64,000 bases of DNA. It comes from an uncultured bacterium. GTDB lineage: Bacteria > Muiribacteriota > Ozemobacteria > Ozemobacterales > Ozemobacteraceae. The position numbers and the translations under genes are program-made. The stretch lies in the NCBI GenBank assembly GCA_937949615.1, contig CALEDQ010000027.1, forward strand, positions 186,001 through 250,000. Direction: 5' to 3'. Below the pieces are notes generated by a model. The model saw nothing but the letters and a program-made list of their open reading frames with translations. It had not been told where the DNA came from and did no database searches. This document shows positions 17,828 to 27,199 of this stretch, piece after piece (position 1 is the first letter of the stretch; the number at the start of each line of letters is the position of its first letter).

Positions 17828-19906
17828 TTGAGACGGAATTTTTTCATATTTCTGGCTTTCTGCCTGTTTTTTGCGCTTGTTGTTTCAGCATCGGGCGCAG
17901 AGGACGGGGCAATTCTTCTAAAAAAATCACAGCTTCTGGTTCAGAAGGGTGTGCGCGCTGAAGAGCGCGGTGAATTTGAAGATGCGGCGCTTCTTTACGA
18001 AGAGGCGCTTGATGTTTACCCGAAGAATATGATGCCGCTGCTGCGACTCGGTAAGCTGCTTGCCAGGATCGGTATGTATGAAAAGGCTGCTGAAAGACTG
18101 CAGGCTATTCCGCTCGATCAGTTGCCCAAAGCCGGCCGCTCCGAGATTCATTCTCTTTTTGGGCAGATTGCGATCGCCAGAGGCTCACTTGAAGAGGCAG
18201 GCGCCGCTTATCGCAAGGCGATTGAAGCCAATAAAGAGAATGTCATTGCTCTGGTGCGAAAAATCATTGTCGAACGCCTGCTGGGTTTTTCGACCAGTCA
18301 GGAAAACCTTGATTATTTCATGGGCTACGACACTTTCAAGGGCCTGCCATACAATGATCTGCAGCTGGCTTTTTATCTCGACATGGAGATGTGGAACTTT
18401 GCCCGGGCATACAATACCTGTGAGGTGATGGGGCAGCAGATGTCTGCCATTGCGTCGGCAGAGGGCGGCGATTCATTTGTGGGCAGATTTGTCAACAGTG
18501 CTCCTGTTGCATTTGTCCTGGCTCTTCCTTTATGTGTTCAGGGCTTGATCGGGGCTATTTACTATTTTGTGCTGTTTGGTGCCCTGGTATTTCTTGCCAC
18601 AGTTTTATCTGCACCGACTGCCATCTGGCATAATTTTTTCTATGTTTTTGCAGCTTCTGCGTTTCTTCTGGCGGCTCAGCATCTGGGCTACCGCGATATG
18701 ATAGTTGCCACGATGCAGAGCGATTTTTCAGCATTTGACAGCGTCTGGATCATTCCAAAGCTTCTGATTGCCGGGCATTTTGTTGCTTTGGCTCTGTTTG
18801 CCGTTTTTCCGGCTTTTCGTATTTTGCCGCCCGAGCAGCGGCCTTTGCGTTATGAGCTTTTCGGGATCTGGTTTTTCTGCTGGTTTTTCATGATTTTTGT
18901 GCTTGTTTTTCAGAGTCGCCTTGGTTTTGCCACACGTGCCGTATATATGGGGGCAAGCGGGGTTATGGCGCTGTTAACCATGCTGATTATGCCCCTGGGC
19001 CGTTTTGTCATCTTCAATGTTGCCAGCGTTGCGGGTTTCTCGGGCGTGGTGTCAGTCGATCGCAAGAACATTCAGAAAGATGGCAGCATCAGTTTTACCG
19101 ATGCCAAAATTCTTGAATCGCAGGCAATCAAGGGTCTTGAGAAAGACGCTTTTGAGGAGGTTGTACTGACCGGTCGCAAGGTTCTTGGCAGTCTCGATCG
19201 CAAAACTTTTGTCGTTCTCTGGCGTTCGATGATTCTGGCGATGATCTGTCGTGAAGATTATGTCGAGGCGCATCGCAACATAAATGAGTACATTGAAACC
19301 TTCAAGGGAACGAGTCAGCTTGAATCAGGGCAGCTGCTCGACGCTTATCTGCGTTGTCGCAAGGGCGACTTTGCGACTGCGGTCGTTATTATCCGCGGAT
19401 TTTCAGAAAAGCGCGCCAAAATGTTTTCGAACGATGAAACCGCTCTGTGTCTGCTGATTCTTGGCTGCTGCGGGATGGCCTTCAAGGAATACGTTCAGGC
19501 TCATATCGACCTTGGTAAAGCAATCAATTGCGCTAAACTGCCGTTTCTCAAGGCAGAAATTCTTACCGAGCTCGCTGAGCTCGATTTTATGATGAATGCA
19601 AAAGAAGCGCTGGCGAAATGGAAGGCCCGGGTTGGCGAGCTCAATGGTGGTGAAAAGACCACTTCTCTGAAGAAGGTTATTCTGTCGATCGTTGCTTTTT
19701 CTGAAGGCGCCAGAGAAGACGCAATGAAGCTTGCCGCCGAAGCCTGTAAAAGCAGAGCGAGAAATGGGCGGGCCTGCGCCTGGTATGGTCATCTGCTCTG
19801 TCTTGAAGGTCGCCACAGCGAAGCAGAAGAGCTTCTCAGCAACATGACCCCTGAGAGTTTCGATGCCACGAGGTTGATGAACGAAACCACCGGCACCGGC
19901 TCTTGA
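17828..19906 (+). CDS. Exported TPR protein with internal membrane domain
   Basis: This 692-residue protein starts at TTG 17828, chosen because GGAGG stands 5 nt upstream and a signal peptide begins at once (RRNFFIFLAFCLFFALVV). Residues about 30-190 are TPR-like (EDAALLYEEALDVYPKNMMP). Residues about 226-407 hold six or more hydrophobic helices. Residues about 430-690 return to helical repeats (TPR/SEL1-like). The topology places TPR blocks on both sides of a membrane domain. No catalytic motif is seen. It is upstream of a membrane cyclase, separated by a hairpin at 19909, and may act with it. Not assignable to a named family. Confidence 0.75.
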   Translation: MRRNFFIFLAFCLFFALVVSASGAEDGAILLKKSQLLVQKGVRAEERGEFEDAALLYEEALDVYPKNMMPLLRLGKLLARIGMYEKAAERLQAIPLDQLPKAGRSEIHSLFGQIAIARGSLEEAGAAYRKAIEANKENVIALVRKIIVERLLGFSTSQENLDYFMGYDTFKGLPYNDLQLAFYLDMEMWNFARAYNTCEVMGQQMSAIASAEGGDSFVGRFVNSAPVAFVLALPLCVQGLIGAIYYFVLFGALVFLATVLSAPTAIWHNFFYVFAASAFLLAAQHLGYRDMIVATMQSDFSAFDSVWIIPKLLIAGHFVALALFAVFPAFRILPPEQRPLRYELFGIWFFCWFFMIFVLVFQSRLGFATRAVYMGASGVMALLTMLIMPLGRFVIFNVASVAGFSGVVSVDRKNIQKDGSISFTDAKILESQAIKGLEKDAFEEVVLTGRKVLGSLDRKTFVVLWRSMILAMICREDYVEAHRNINEYIETFKGTSQLESGQLLDAYLRCRKGDFATAVVIIRGFSEKRAKMFSNDETALCLLILGCCGMAFKEYVQAHIDLGKAINCAKLPFLKAEILTELAELDFMMNAKEALAKWKARVGELNGGEKTTSLKKVILSIVAFSEGAREDAMKLAAEACKSRARNGRACAWYGHLLCLEGRHSEAEELLSNMTPESFDATRLMNETTGTGS

Positions 19907-19908
19907 AT

Positions 19909-19944
19909 AAATTGCTGTTCCATGTAACAATGGTAGAGCAATTT
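19909..19944 (+). other. Nested perfect hairpin between TPR protein and cyclase genes
   Basis: AAATTGCT (19909-19916) pairs with AGCAATTT (19937-19944), and inside it CCAT pairs with ATGG around the loop GTAACA. It starts 2 nt after the stop codon. There is no T-tract, so it may be an RNA-processing or attenuation element rather than a full terminator. Confidence 0.5.
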
Positions 19945-19961
19945 GTGGTTACGGGGTAAAA

Positions 19962-22106
19962 ATGGCTGAAGAAACGCAGGAAGCCAAAAGCTTAAAAAAC
20001 CGTCTGCCGGATATTCTCGGAATTCTTGGCAGCGTGGTGGTCCTGCTGCTTGCGGTTCTCGTGTTTACCAACAAGGTTCCGCGCATCTACCAGTGGTTTT
20101 TTTCCTATTTTTACGTTTTTGCGATTGCTGGCGTTCTCGGCGTTCTCGGCGAAAAAATCGCGATAAAGCTTTTGTCGTTTGCCCTTCCGGTATTGCTGGC
20201 AGCTGCAACCATCGCGCTCAAATTCAAACCACAGAAGTTTCCGATCGAAGAATGGTGGGAAGTCTACTCGATTCTGGTGCTCTTTACTGCCGGGTTTCTC
20301 ATTTATCTGTTTTTTCGCTCTGAGCAGATCAAAGCTGTCGGAGCTGAGGGCGGTGGCCAGGTTGAAGGCGGTGGCCCGCTTAAAACCCGTGTAGACCCGG
20401 CAGCGGCCGCAAAATATCGTGAAAAGGCCAAAAAGAAGGGCAAAGACCAGGACGACAAACTCGACAGCGCTCTGAAGAGCGATAAAGAGCCAGAAGCAGC
20501 CCCGGCAGAAGGTGGCGGTCCTGCGGCTGAGGGCGCTGAGGCCGCTGAAAAAAAAGCCGAAGAACCCCCGGCCAAGGTTGAGACTGCTGAAGAACGAATG
20601 GAACGCGAAATGCGCGAAATCCGTGATGAATTCAGCAAGCGTTCGATGAAGCTCACCACAACGCTTATGCGCATCAAGAATCTTACCAAGAGTCTCGATC
20701 GCGACCAGATTTTCAATAATATCGTCGAGATCATTTCGAAGGGTCTCGATTCGCAGAAAGTTCAGCTGCTGCTGAACGATGAAAAAGAAGGCAAATTCAG
20801 AATCGTTAAAGCGATTGGCATGAAGCCGAAGGAATGGAAGGAAATCGAGATTCCGCACGAAGAAAACAGCATGATCACCTACCTTCTGCGGCAGCGCATG
20901 AATGAAGTTACCGGCGGCGCCGGTGCTCTCGGGGTAAAAGAGTGCGAAATGGACCCCAAAATGAAAGGGCTGATCGGGCAGGGGGCTCTTAAGACCCTGA
21001 TGGCTGCTCCGATTTACGCTGAAGGCAAACTGTTCGCAATTATCAATGTCGAGCAGATGAACAACCCCGATTATACACGCGATGACCAGAATCTGCTGGC
21101 AACCTGCGGTGATATTGCCGGCCTGGTTATGAAAAATGCCAAGTTGTATTCTGCCACCATGGATGATCTGGTTTCTGCACAGAAGCTCAGCGAAGATCAG
21201 CTGAAAAAGAATGAAGAGCTCAAGGGAAGCCTTGCCCGTATCGTGTCGCCGAGTGTTGCCGAAATGATCATGTCAGATCCTTCAGGTCTCAAGCTTGGGG
21301 GCAGCAAGTGCGAAGTCTCCATGTTTTTCTCCGATATCCGCGGCTTCACCAAGATGTCGGAAAACATGGACCCCACAGACATCGTAGAACAGCTCAACGT
21401 TTATTTTACCAGAATGACCGACATTCTCATGGAACTCGAAGGTACACTCGATAAATACGTCGGTGACGAACTCATGGCGCTTTTTGGAGCGCCGGTTGCC
21501 AGAGATGACGATCCGATCAGAGCGGTTCTTTGCGGGGTAAGAATGCTTGACGCCCTGCGCGAGCTGCAGGAACGCTGGCGAAAAGAAGGTAAACCGGTTA
21601 TCGAAATCGGCGTGGGAGTCAATACCGGCATCGTTACAGCGGGGTACATGGGCAGTGAAAAACAGCTGTCGTATACGGTTATTGGTGACAACGTCAACCT
21701 GGCAGCCCGTGTAATGTCGGTTGCCAAAGGCATGGAACTTTTCATCACAAGATCGACCTATGAAAAGGTGGTTGATTATTTTGAAGTCGAGCAGCGTGAA
21801 TCGATCATGGTTAAGGGCAAGTCGATGCCGATCGAAATCTTTCACGTTAAACGCGCCAAGCCTGAGGTTAATTTCAGTGAGCTTCTTGGCAAGAGCATCA
21901 GTCATATTGCGACTTCGGTTGGCGGTGCAGAACCGAAGGCCGCGCCCGAGCCTCCGCCGATGCGGATTCCTCCCGGCATGAAGGAAGAAGACATGAAGCA
22001 GAATATCAAGATCGAGGGTAAAAAAGTTATTGAATGCCAGAATTGTGGCAGTGAAAATAACATGCAGGAAAAATTCTGTACAAAATGCGGGATGCCGATT
22101 TTTTAG
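19962..22106 (+). CDS. Membrane class III adenylate/guanylate cyclase with GAF domain and C-terminal zinc ribbon
   Basis: The 714-residue protein begins with four hydrophobic helices (about 13-117) and an Ala/Glu/Lys-rich linker. A GAF-like sensor domain (about 235-395) and the cyclase homology domain (about 440-620) follow. The latter shows the metal-binding Asp in FFSDIRGFT (about 456) and DKYVGDELMALFGAP with the second metal Asp. The Lys of DKYVGDE and the VNLAARV motif fit an active enzyme. It probably makes cAMP: the substrate-selecting residues look adenylate-type, but this is not certain. The last 20 residues form a zinc ribbon (CQNCG ... FCTKCG), unusual for cyclases. The GAF ligand is unknown. 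Confidence 0.88.
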   Translation: MAEETQEAKSLKNRLPDILGILGSVVVLLLAVLVFTNKVPRIYQWFFSYFYVFAIAGVLGVLGEKIAIKLLSFALPVLLAAATIALKFKPQKFPIEEWWEVYSILVLFTAGFLIYLFFRSEQIKAVGAEGGGQVEGGGPLKTRVDPAAAAKYREKAKKKGKDQDDKLDSALKSDKEPEAAPAEGGGPAAEGAEAAEKKAEEPPAKVETAEERMEREMREIRDEFSKRSMKLTTTLMRIKNLTKSLDRDQIFNNIVEIISKGLDSQKVQLLLNDEKEGKFRIVKAIGMKPKEWKEIEIPHEENSMITYLLRQRMNEVTGGAGALGVKECEMDPKMKGLIGQGALKTLMAAPIYAEGKLFAIINVEQMNNPDYTRDDQNLLATCGDIAGLVMKNAKLYSATMDDLVSAQKLSEDQLKKNEELKGSLARIVSPSVAEMIMSDPSGLKLGGSKCEVSMFFSDIRGFTKMSENMDPTDIVEQLNVYFTRMTDILMELEGTLDKYVGDELMALFGAPVARDDDPIRAVLCGVRMLDALRELQERWRKEGKPVIEIGVGVNTGIVTAGYMGSEKQLSYTVIGDNVNLAARVMSVAKGMELFITRSTYEKVVDYFEVEQRESIMVKGKSMPIEIFHVKRAKPEVNFSELLGKSISHIATSVGGAEPKAAPEPPPMRIPPGMKEEDMKQNIKIEGKKVIECQNCGSENNMQEKFCTKCGMPIF

Positions 22107-22108
22107 TA

Positions 22109-22137
22109 TTGCCCACAAAACTCATTGGTGATACTAT
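22109..22137 (+). promoter_or_regulatory. Promoter for the exported protein at 22172
   Basis: TTGCCC (22109-22114), a 17-nt spacer ending in TGA, and TACTAT (22132-22137). The hexamers match 4 of 6 each, with a TGn extension. The start would be near 22144, giving a 28-nt leader with AGGGAGAAGG before the ATG. Confidence 0.45.
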
Positions 22138-22171
22138 GGCATGAGTTTGGTCAGATAGTCAGGGAGAAGGC

Positions 22172-22957
22172 ATGAAAAGTCATTATTTAATTTATTTACT
22201 GGTTTTTTTATGCTTGATGGCCGGCACAAGAGCTGACGCATTGTCGAAAGAGGCTCAGGGCGCCATTGAGGAGATGAGAGGCAGACTCGCTCAGCAGACG
22301 ATTACTGCTCCGGCAGTCGAAAATACTTCGTATGTTCCGGGTCGTGACCTGGCACTGGCACTGGGCAGGCTCAGACAGAAGATTTATGGCGTCGATCAGC
22401 CAGAGACTGAAATGGCTGCTGTCAAAGTCGAAGAAAAGCTGTTCTCCGGCGATTATGTTGCCGGTAAAGCTCTCGCTGCAGCTCTGGTCAAAATTCGCGA
22501 GTCGCAGGGGCGTACAGAGTCTCTGAGTATCGCCATGGCAGATATCGATAGAGCGCAGCCTTCTGAAAGCACTGTAAAAGAAGAGCCGGTTCCGGCAGCA
22601 CCGCCGGCGGTTACTCCTCAGGCTGCACCGGTTGAAGAAAAGCCCGTGATTGAACAGGCTCAGCCAAAGACAGAAGAAAAGAAACTCAAAAAAGCCGGCA
22701 AGCGGTCTTTCGGCAAAAAGTTTAAAAAACAGAAAAAACAGAAAAAATCGCAACCCGTGCAGAGTGAGGTCGTAAAAAAGGCAATACCGGCACCGGCACA
22801 GGCTGACAAAACCGTGGCGGTAAAAAATGACTCTGAAAAGCCGGCTGAATCCAAAGAAAAAAGTGTCAGCGCCAAAAACGATGACAAGGCTTTTAACGAT
22901 TCAATCAAAAAATACGATTTCAAGATGCCCGAAAACTACCGCATTATCGTGCGCTGA
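22172..22957 (+). CDS. Exported Lys/Ala/Pro-rich hypothetical protein
   Basis: A signal peptide (YLIYLLVFLCLMAGTRADA) is followed by two similar short helical segments: SYVPGRDLALALGRLRQKIYG and SGDYVAGKALAAALVKIRES. They look like an internal duplication, each with a G-(R/K)-x-LAxAL core. Residues about 125-245 are disordered and very rich in Pro, Glu and Lys, with a basic patch (KKFKKQKKQKK). A short conserved-looking tail ends the protein (KYDFKMPENYRIIVR). No known family. It may be a periplasmic tether for the following pseudopilin genes, but this is inference from position only. Confidence 0.7.
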   Translation: MKSHYLIYLLVFLCLMAGTRADALSKEAQGAIEEMRGRLAQQTITAPAVENTSYVPGRDLALALGRLRQKIYGVDQPETEMAAVKVEEKLFSGDYVAGKALAAALVKIRESQGRTESLSIAMADIDRAQPSESTVKEEPVPAAPPAVTPQAAPVEEKPVIEQAQPKTEEKKLKKAGKRSFGKKFKKQKKQKKSQPVQSEVVKKAIPAPAQADKTVAVKNDSEKPAESKEKSVSAKNDDKAFNDSIKKYDFKMPENYRIIVR

Positions 22958-22994
22958 GATTGCCTGCGTCTTATCGGGCACGGAAGGCCAATGA

Positions 22995-24044
22995 GTGCTG
23001 AAGAGAAATTCCGGTAACATTCCAGCCTTTGCCTGGCCGTGTTTTCTGGTTCTGGCAATTATTGCGATTCTTCTTTTGAGCGCCCCCGAGCCGGTCAAAG
23101 AGGTAGAAGCACCGCTGCCGCCGCAGCTTTATTCTTCTGCTTATCAGTTGATTGGCACTGGTAACCGTCTTGGCACCTATTTTCCTGTCGGGAATATTCT
23201 GGCGGACTGGTTTAATAGTCATTTTGATGCGGAAGGCGGCATTTTCAAGGCCGTCGAAACCAACGGTTCGATTGACAATGTCAGGCTTCTGCGCGAAGGC
23301 CGGATTATGCTCGGCATGGTCGAAAGCCGCATTGCCCGCGAAACCTGGGCTGCCGATGCCAGTTCTTCTATTCGCCTCGTCTGGCCCCTCTGGGAAGACG
23401 TTATCCACCTGGTAAAAACTCCGACAAGTTTTGAGCCTTCCCGTGAATTTCCCGGGCGACTGCGGGGATTTCTCGGCCAGAAAAATTCATCGACCTTTCG
23501 TACTTCAAGAGAGATTCTCTCAGCACTTGGTTCCGGAGATGAAATCAGCGGCCTCGATCTTCCCCCCGACGCAGTTTTGAATGCTGTCTCGACCGGTCAG
23601 GTTGGCTTTGCCACTATTCAGGCCGGTATGCCAAACCGCACAGTTTCTGACGCCCTGATTTTTCATGACTGTACTCTTGTCAGCCTCAATCAGCAGCAGC
23701 TGCAGAAAATACTGCAGAAGGTCGCAACTGCGCGCGTTCACTCGATTCCGGCCGGCTTCTACGGCGATTCGCAGCCCTCGATTCAGACGATCGGATTGCC
23801 CAACGTTCTGGTAACTACCGATAAAACCCCCGCTGCAACTGTTGAGCTGATAACCGATCTTCTGGTAAAGGCTTCGACTCATCTGAAGATGAAGCACCAG
23901 GCGACCGCCGCCATTCCATCTGATCCGGTCAAGGCAAAAGCCATTCTTGAAGAAATCGGCGTGCCGATCCATCAGGGAAGCATCGACTGGCTGAACCGGC
24001 ACACAATCACACAGACAGAGGAGGGTGCCTCCGATGCTGACTGA
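22995..24044 (+). CDS. TAXI-family (TRAP-type) solute-binding protein, membrane anchored
   Basis: The 349-residue product has an N-terminal hydrophobic anchor (FAWPCFLVLAIIAILLLSA). Next comes the TAXI signature: LIGTGNRLGTYFPVGNILADW, then ETNGSIDNVRLLREGRIMLGMVES. TAXI proteins bind small anions or amino acids for TRAP transporters with fused DctQM. No TRAP permease gene is nearby, and the gene overlaps a pseudopilin gene by 11 bp, so it may serve as a sensor or binding module there. The start is a GTG at 22995. An ATG at 22991 is out of frame. The hydrophobic segment looks like an uncleaved anchor. Confidence 0.8.
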   Translation: MLKRNSGNIPAFAWPCFLVLAIIAILLLSAPEPVKEVEAPLPPQLYSSAYQLIGTGNRLGTYFPVGNILADWFNSHFDAEGGIFKAVETNGSIDNVRLLREGRIMLGMVESRIARETWAADASSSIRLVWPLWEDVIHLVKTPTSFEPSREFPGRLRGFLGQKNSSTFRTSREILSALGSGDEISGLDLPPDAVLNAVSTGQVGFATIQAGMPNRTVSDALIFHDCTLVSLNQQQLQKILQKVATARVHSIPAGFYGDSQPSIQTIGLPNVLVTTDKTPAATVELITDLLVKASTHLKMKHQATAAIPSDPVKAKAILEEIGVPIHQGSIDWLNRHTITQTEEGASDAD

Positions 24045-26223
24045 CCGAAGACTTTTCAGCTCCCGGCGTGGGGTGGTTCTTTTCGTTGTGCTGGGCGGTG
24101 TTTTTGTTCTGACAATTCTGGTCATGGCTTATAATCACCTGGTTCAGGGTAAATTCAACGAAAGCCGCGAGATTCTCAAGCATCTGCGGGCGATGAAGTG
24201 TGCGCAGGCTGCGTCCAGAATGCTGATCTGCAAGTTGAAAGAAGACCTGAATGCTGCCAATGCCAAAGATGCAGCTTCGCCCGGATATGCTTTGCGCAAC
24301 AAGATTTTTGTGCACAATGACCCGGAAACGCTTGCCGCCGAGTTCAAAAAGGTCTGGCTGGCTAATGCCGACATCGAGGGCTTTGTGAAAAAGTTGTTCG
24401 GCGAAGAGCCTACCAAAGATGTTTCGGTGAACTATGATGTGAAATTTTCAGATATCAGGCTTCTGAGCGATTATAAAACCGATAAAGAGCTGTTTTTCGA
24501 CTGCGAAAAAGGTGGTCGTATGACTCTGACCGTCGAAGTCTTCATCGGTAATACCCGCGAAGAATGGCACGAAACCAGACCTTTCCGGGTGGTAATTCCA
24601 TTCCCGATGCCTTTGACCAAGTATACACTCTATCTGCGTGAGGCCACTGACGAAAATGATCCGGTCAAATTCAATACGGTAGCGATCGATTCGCCTGCTA
24701 CCGGTGACATTGCACCGGGTTCGAACAAGCCGATCGTCATCGACAACGGGTTGCCCGGCGATCATTTCAACAAGCAGGCCGAAATCTGGAAAAAACGCGG
24801 CTGGATTTATCTTGGCGGTGGCAATCTGCTGCTGAACCGCGCGGCCGGGCATCGCAAGTTCGGGCAGCGTTATCATTCGTATTTTCCGACTGCCGAAAAC
24901 CCGATCACGCTGCTGCTGAATTTTTCCGACTTCAACGGCTGGCCGGTAAACGGTCATCAGATGGTGTTTCGCATTGCCCGCTGGGGCTTTTCAAATGCCG
25001 TCACCGATGGCCCGTCTTCAGATATGTGGAAGAAAATTCTGGATTTTCAATTTCGTGACCACAAACCCGACAAGGAAAAGAAGTGGTGGAACAGCTCTTT
25101 TCTGCATCTGTTCGGCGAAGCCGGAAACAGCGAAACCGATCGCCGCATAAGTATAACCAGAGTGACTGGCCGGGTTTACGATCGTTTTCTTGAACTCAGT
25201 TATCTTATTCCCGGTACCGGAGCCGAACCGCCGGTTGGTGCGGTTGTCGGGCTGCCGCAGAAAGATTATGACAAATACTCTGGCAAAAAGCGCAACCTGA
25301 TACCAGGCAAGCTTAAAGACATCGATAAAACCTTTCTGAAAGACGTTTTTGTCGATAAGAACCTGATTTATCTGCCCGCGCCTCCTGATGCGGCTCTTGG
25401 TGTGCCTGATCTGACCGAGATGGAAGATTTCTTCATTAAACTGCCTTATTCGGCTCTCGGCAATCTGATCTCTTATGAAAAGATCATGAGTAAAGCCGAC
25501 TTCTGCTCTTATGACGAAAGCTACAGTCTTATTGCCCAGTATTCAAAGAATACTCAGAGCATCAATATCCCTCCTGATGCTTCAGTTCTGCCGATCAACG
25601 ACATGAATTTCGCTCTGCCGGTCCTCGGAACCGATCAGAGCAAACTGCAGATCAATACGATTCCAGACAGCAAAGATCCGGCTCTGGGTCTTACCCCGAG
25701 AGTCTGCTACGAAATCGATGCGGCAAAGAATCAGGATGTTTTCGCGGTATTGAAATCAGCGTTCTGTTCAGCCCAGAACAGTGACTTCAATCTGGCGAAC
25801 GCTGTCGTCAGGGTCAAGACTAATGGAAAAGGCCTGAAAATGGGCGATAACCTCGGCGCTACTTCGGGTGGCGCCATTATCGTCGACGGCCCGGTTGAAG
25901 TCGGTACATTCAGAAGTGCCGACAACCCCGAAAATTCGCAGCTGATGATTCTTGCCGAAAAGGGAGCGATTACCGTTCGCAACAGCGGTCAGCATCCGAC
26001 ACTTGCCTATCTCGTTGCCCTCGATAAATCAGGCGGCGAAGTCAAACCAGCCAGCCAGCAGGCGCCGTTGCAGCTTTTCGGTGGCATTGCCGCTCACACG
26101 CTCGACCCAGACAACTTTGCCGGTGGTGGCGGCATCATGTATAACCAGAGCTTTGACCCGACGGTTAATCCGGTCGAAAATTTTGTCGGTGTGGTCATTG
26201 GCCCGTCAGGAGGCGAAATATGA
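24034..26223 (+). CDS. GspK/PilX-like large minor pseudopilin
   Basis: The N-terminus is a class III prepilin signal (SSRRG then VVLFVVLGGVFVLTILVM), followed by an amphipathic helix and a globular domain of about 650 residues. After the Gly cleavage site position +5 is not Glu. That is the known exception of GspK, the tip pseudopilin of type II secretion, and the neighbours are GspI- and GspJ-like. The product (729 residues) is about twice a typical GspK. The ATG at 24034 is preferred over GTG 24025 because GAGGAGGG ends 8 nt before it. Its stop overlaps the next gene as ATGA. PilX of type IV pili is the alternative. Confidence 0.72.
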   Translation: MLTDRRLFSSRRGVVLFVVLGGVFVLTILVMAYNHLVQGKFNESREILKHLRAMKCAQAASRMLICKLKEDLNAANAKDAASPGYALRNKIFVHNDPETLAAEFKKVWLANADIEGFVKKLFGEEPTKDVSVNYDVKFSDIRLLSDYKTDKELFFDCEKGGRMTLTVEVFIGNTREEWHETRPFRVVIPFPMPLTKYTLYLREATDENDPVKFNTVAIDSPATGDIAPGSNKPIVIDNGLPGDHFNKQAEIWKKRGWIYLGGGNLLLNRAAGHRKFGQRYHSYFPTAENPITLLLNFSDFNGWPVNGHQMVFRIARWGFSNAVTDGPSSDMWKKILDFQFRDHKPDKEKKWWNSSFLHLFGEAGNSETDRRISITRVTGRVYDRFLELSYLIPGTGAEPPVGAVVGLPQKDYDKYSGKKRNLIPGKLKDIDKTFLKDVFVDKNLIYLPAPPDAALGVPDLTEMEDFFIKLPYSALGNLISYEKIMSKADFCSYDESYSLIAQYSKNTQSINIPPDASVLPINDMNFALPVLGTDQSKLQINTIPDSKDPALGLTPRVCYEIDAAKNQDVFAVLKSAFCSAQNSDFNLANAVVRVKTNGKGLKMGDNLGATSGGAIIVDGPVEVGTFRSADNPENSQLMILAEKGAITVRNSGQHPTLAYLVALDKSGGEVKPASQQAPLQLFGGIAAHTLDPDNFAGGGGIMYNQSFDPTVNPVENFVGVVIGPSGGEI

Positions 26224-26666
26224 GCAGAAAAGGCGTTTCATTGCTCGAAATTCTTTTCGCCAGCGGCATCATGGTGGCGGCGATGGTTCCTTTGTGGGGG
26301 TTGATGGGTTCTTCGCACAAGCAGGTAACGCTGTCTGCAGATGAAATAAGGGCCAGTCAGATTGCCGCAGAAATTCTCGAACAGATTGAAAATTCCGGCT
26401 GGCAGCCTGAAGCTGGCGAGATCAGCTTTGCTCCGGTCAGCGAGGGCAAGATCAGCCTGGGAACCACGAGCAAAATTGATGTGCAGGTTGGCAGTTTCCC
26501 TGCTTATATGGAAATCGAGGCCAGGCTGAAAATCGACAAGCATCCTGCCACCGGGCCCGAGTATGGCAAAATTGTCAGACTGATTCTCAACTACAAGTCG
26601 AAGGAAAAGGTCGGAACGCCGCAGAAAGACTACGAACTTTCGACATTTATAGGAAGACGCAAATGA
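26220..26666 (+). CDS. GspI/PilV-like minor pseudopilin
   Basis: A 148-residue protein with a textbook class III signal: MSRKG, then VSLLEILFASGIMVAAMV, with Glu at +5 of the mature form. The rest is a small beta domain (IDVQVGSFPAYMEIEARLKI). Cleavage and methylation would be by a prepilin peptidase, not encoded in the window. It overlaps both neighbours by 4 bp (ATGA), so stoichiometry is probably coupled. Length and order (K-I-J) suit a GspI-like tip subunit. Confidence 0.75.
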   Translation: MSRKGVSLLEILFASGIMVAAMVPLWGLMGSSHKQVTLSADEIRASQIAAEILEQIENSGWQPEAGEISFAPVSEGKISLGTTSKIDVQVGSFPAYMEIEARLKIDKHPATGPEYGKIVRLILNYKSKEKVGTPQKDYELSTFIGRRK

Positions 26667-27199
26667 ACAGGCGTGCTTTTACTTTTACGGAGCTGCTGAT
26701 CAGCGTCGGCATCTTTACCATGATTGCCGGCGGGGTTATCATTGCCATGTCGCGGGGCGCGTCGAATGTGGCCCGTGGCAGCTTCAACGCTCTGGCTGCC
26801 AATCAGGCCTCCTGGATCATAACCATCATGCGCAACGACATCGCCAGATCAGATGCGGAGAAAATTATTTTCAAGCCTGAATCGGGCAATACCTGGAATG
26901 GCAAAACCGAATTCAAGGTCGGAATGCCGGGTAACCAGCACGTCTCTTATGCGGTCGAAAACCGTGGTGGCGGCAAAGCCTTTTCTAGAACAGAATCTGA
27001 TGGCCGCAAGCAGTTTCTTGCTTCTGAATATCTGGCCGAAATGACGGTTAAGAAGGTTCCTGACGGTTTCGACATTTCGATGCTGCTGCGTGACCCGGCA
27101 AAACAGGCAAACGACTTCATCTGGACCGGAAGAATTTACCCACCGGTGCCGGCCGGGGCCGATCAATTCTGGAAACCTCTTCCCGGAGGAAAGAAATGA
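26663..27199 (+). CDS. GspJ/PilW-like minor pseudopilin
   Basis: The 178-residue product has MNRRA, then FTFTELLISVGIFTMIAGG, a class III signal with Glu at +5 and Ala instead of Gly at -1, which prepilin peptidases tolerate poorly but do accept. The following helix and beta domain (NQASWIITIMRNDIARS) resemble GspJ, which forms a tip complex with GspI and GspK. Both ends overlap neighbours as ATGA. An alternative reading is PilW of a type IV pilus. Confidence 0.75.
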   Translation: MNRRAFTFTELLISVGIFTMIAGGVIIAMSRGASNVARGSFNALAANQASWIITIMRNDIARSDAEKIIFKPESGNTWNGKTEFKVGMPGNQHVSYAVENRGGGKAFSRTESDGRKQFLASEYLAEMTVKKVPDGFDISMLLRDPAKQANDFIWTGRIYPPVPAGADQFWKPLPGGKK

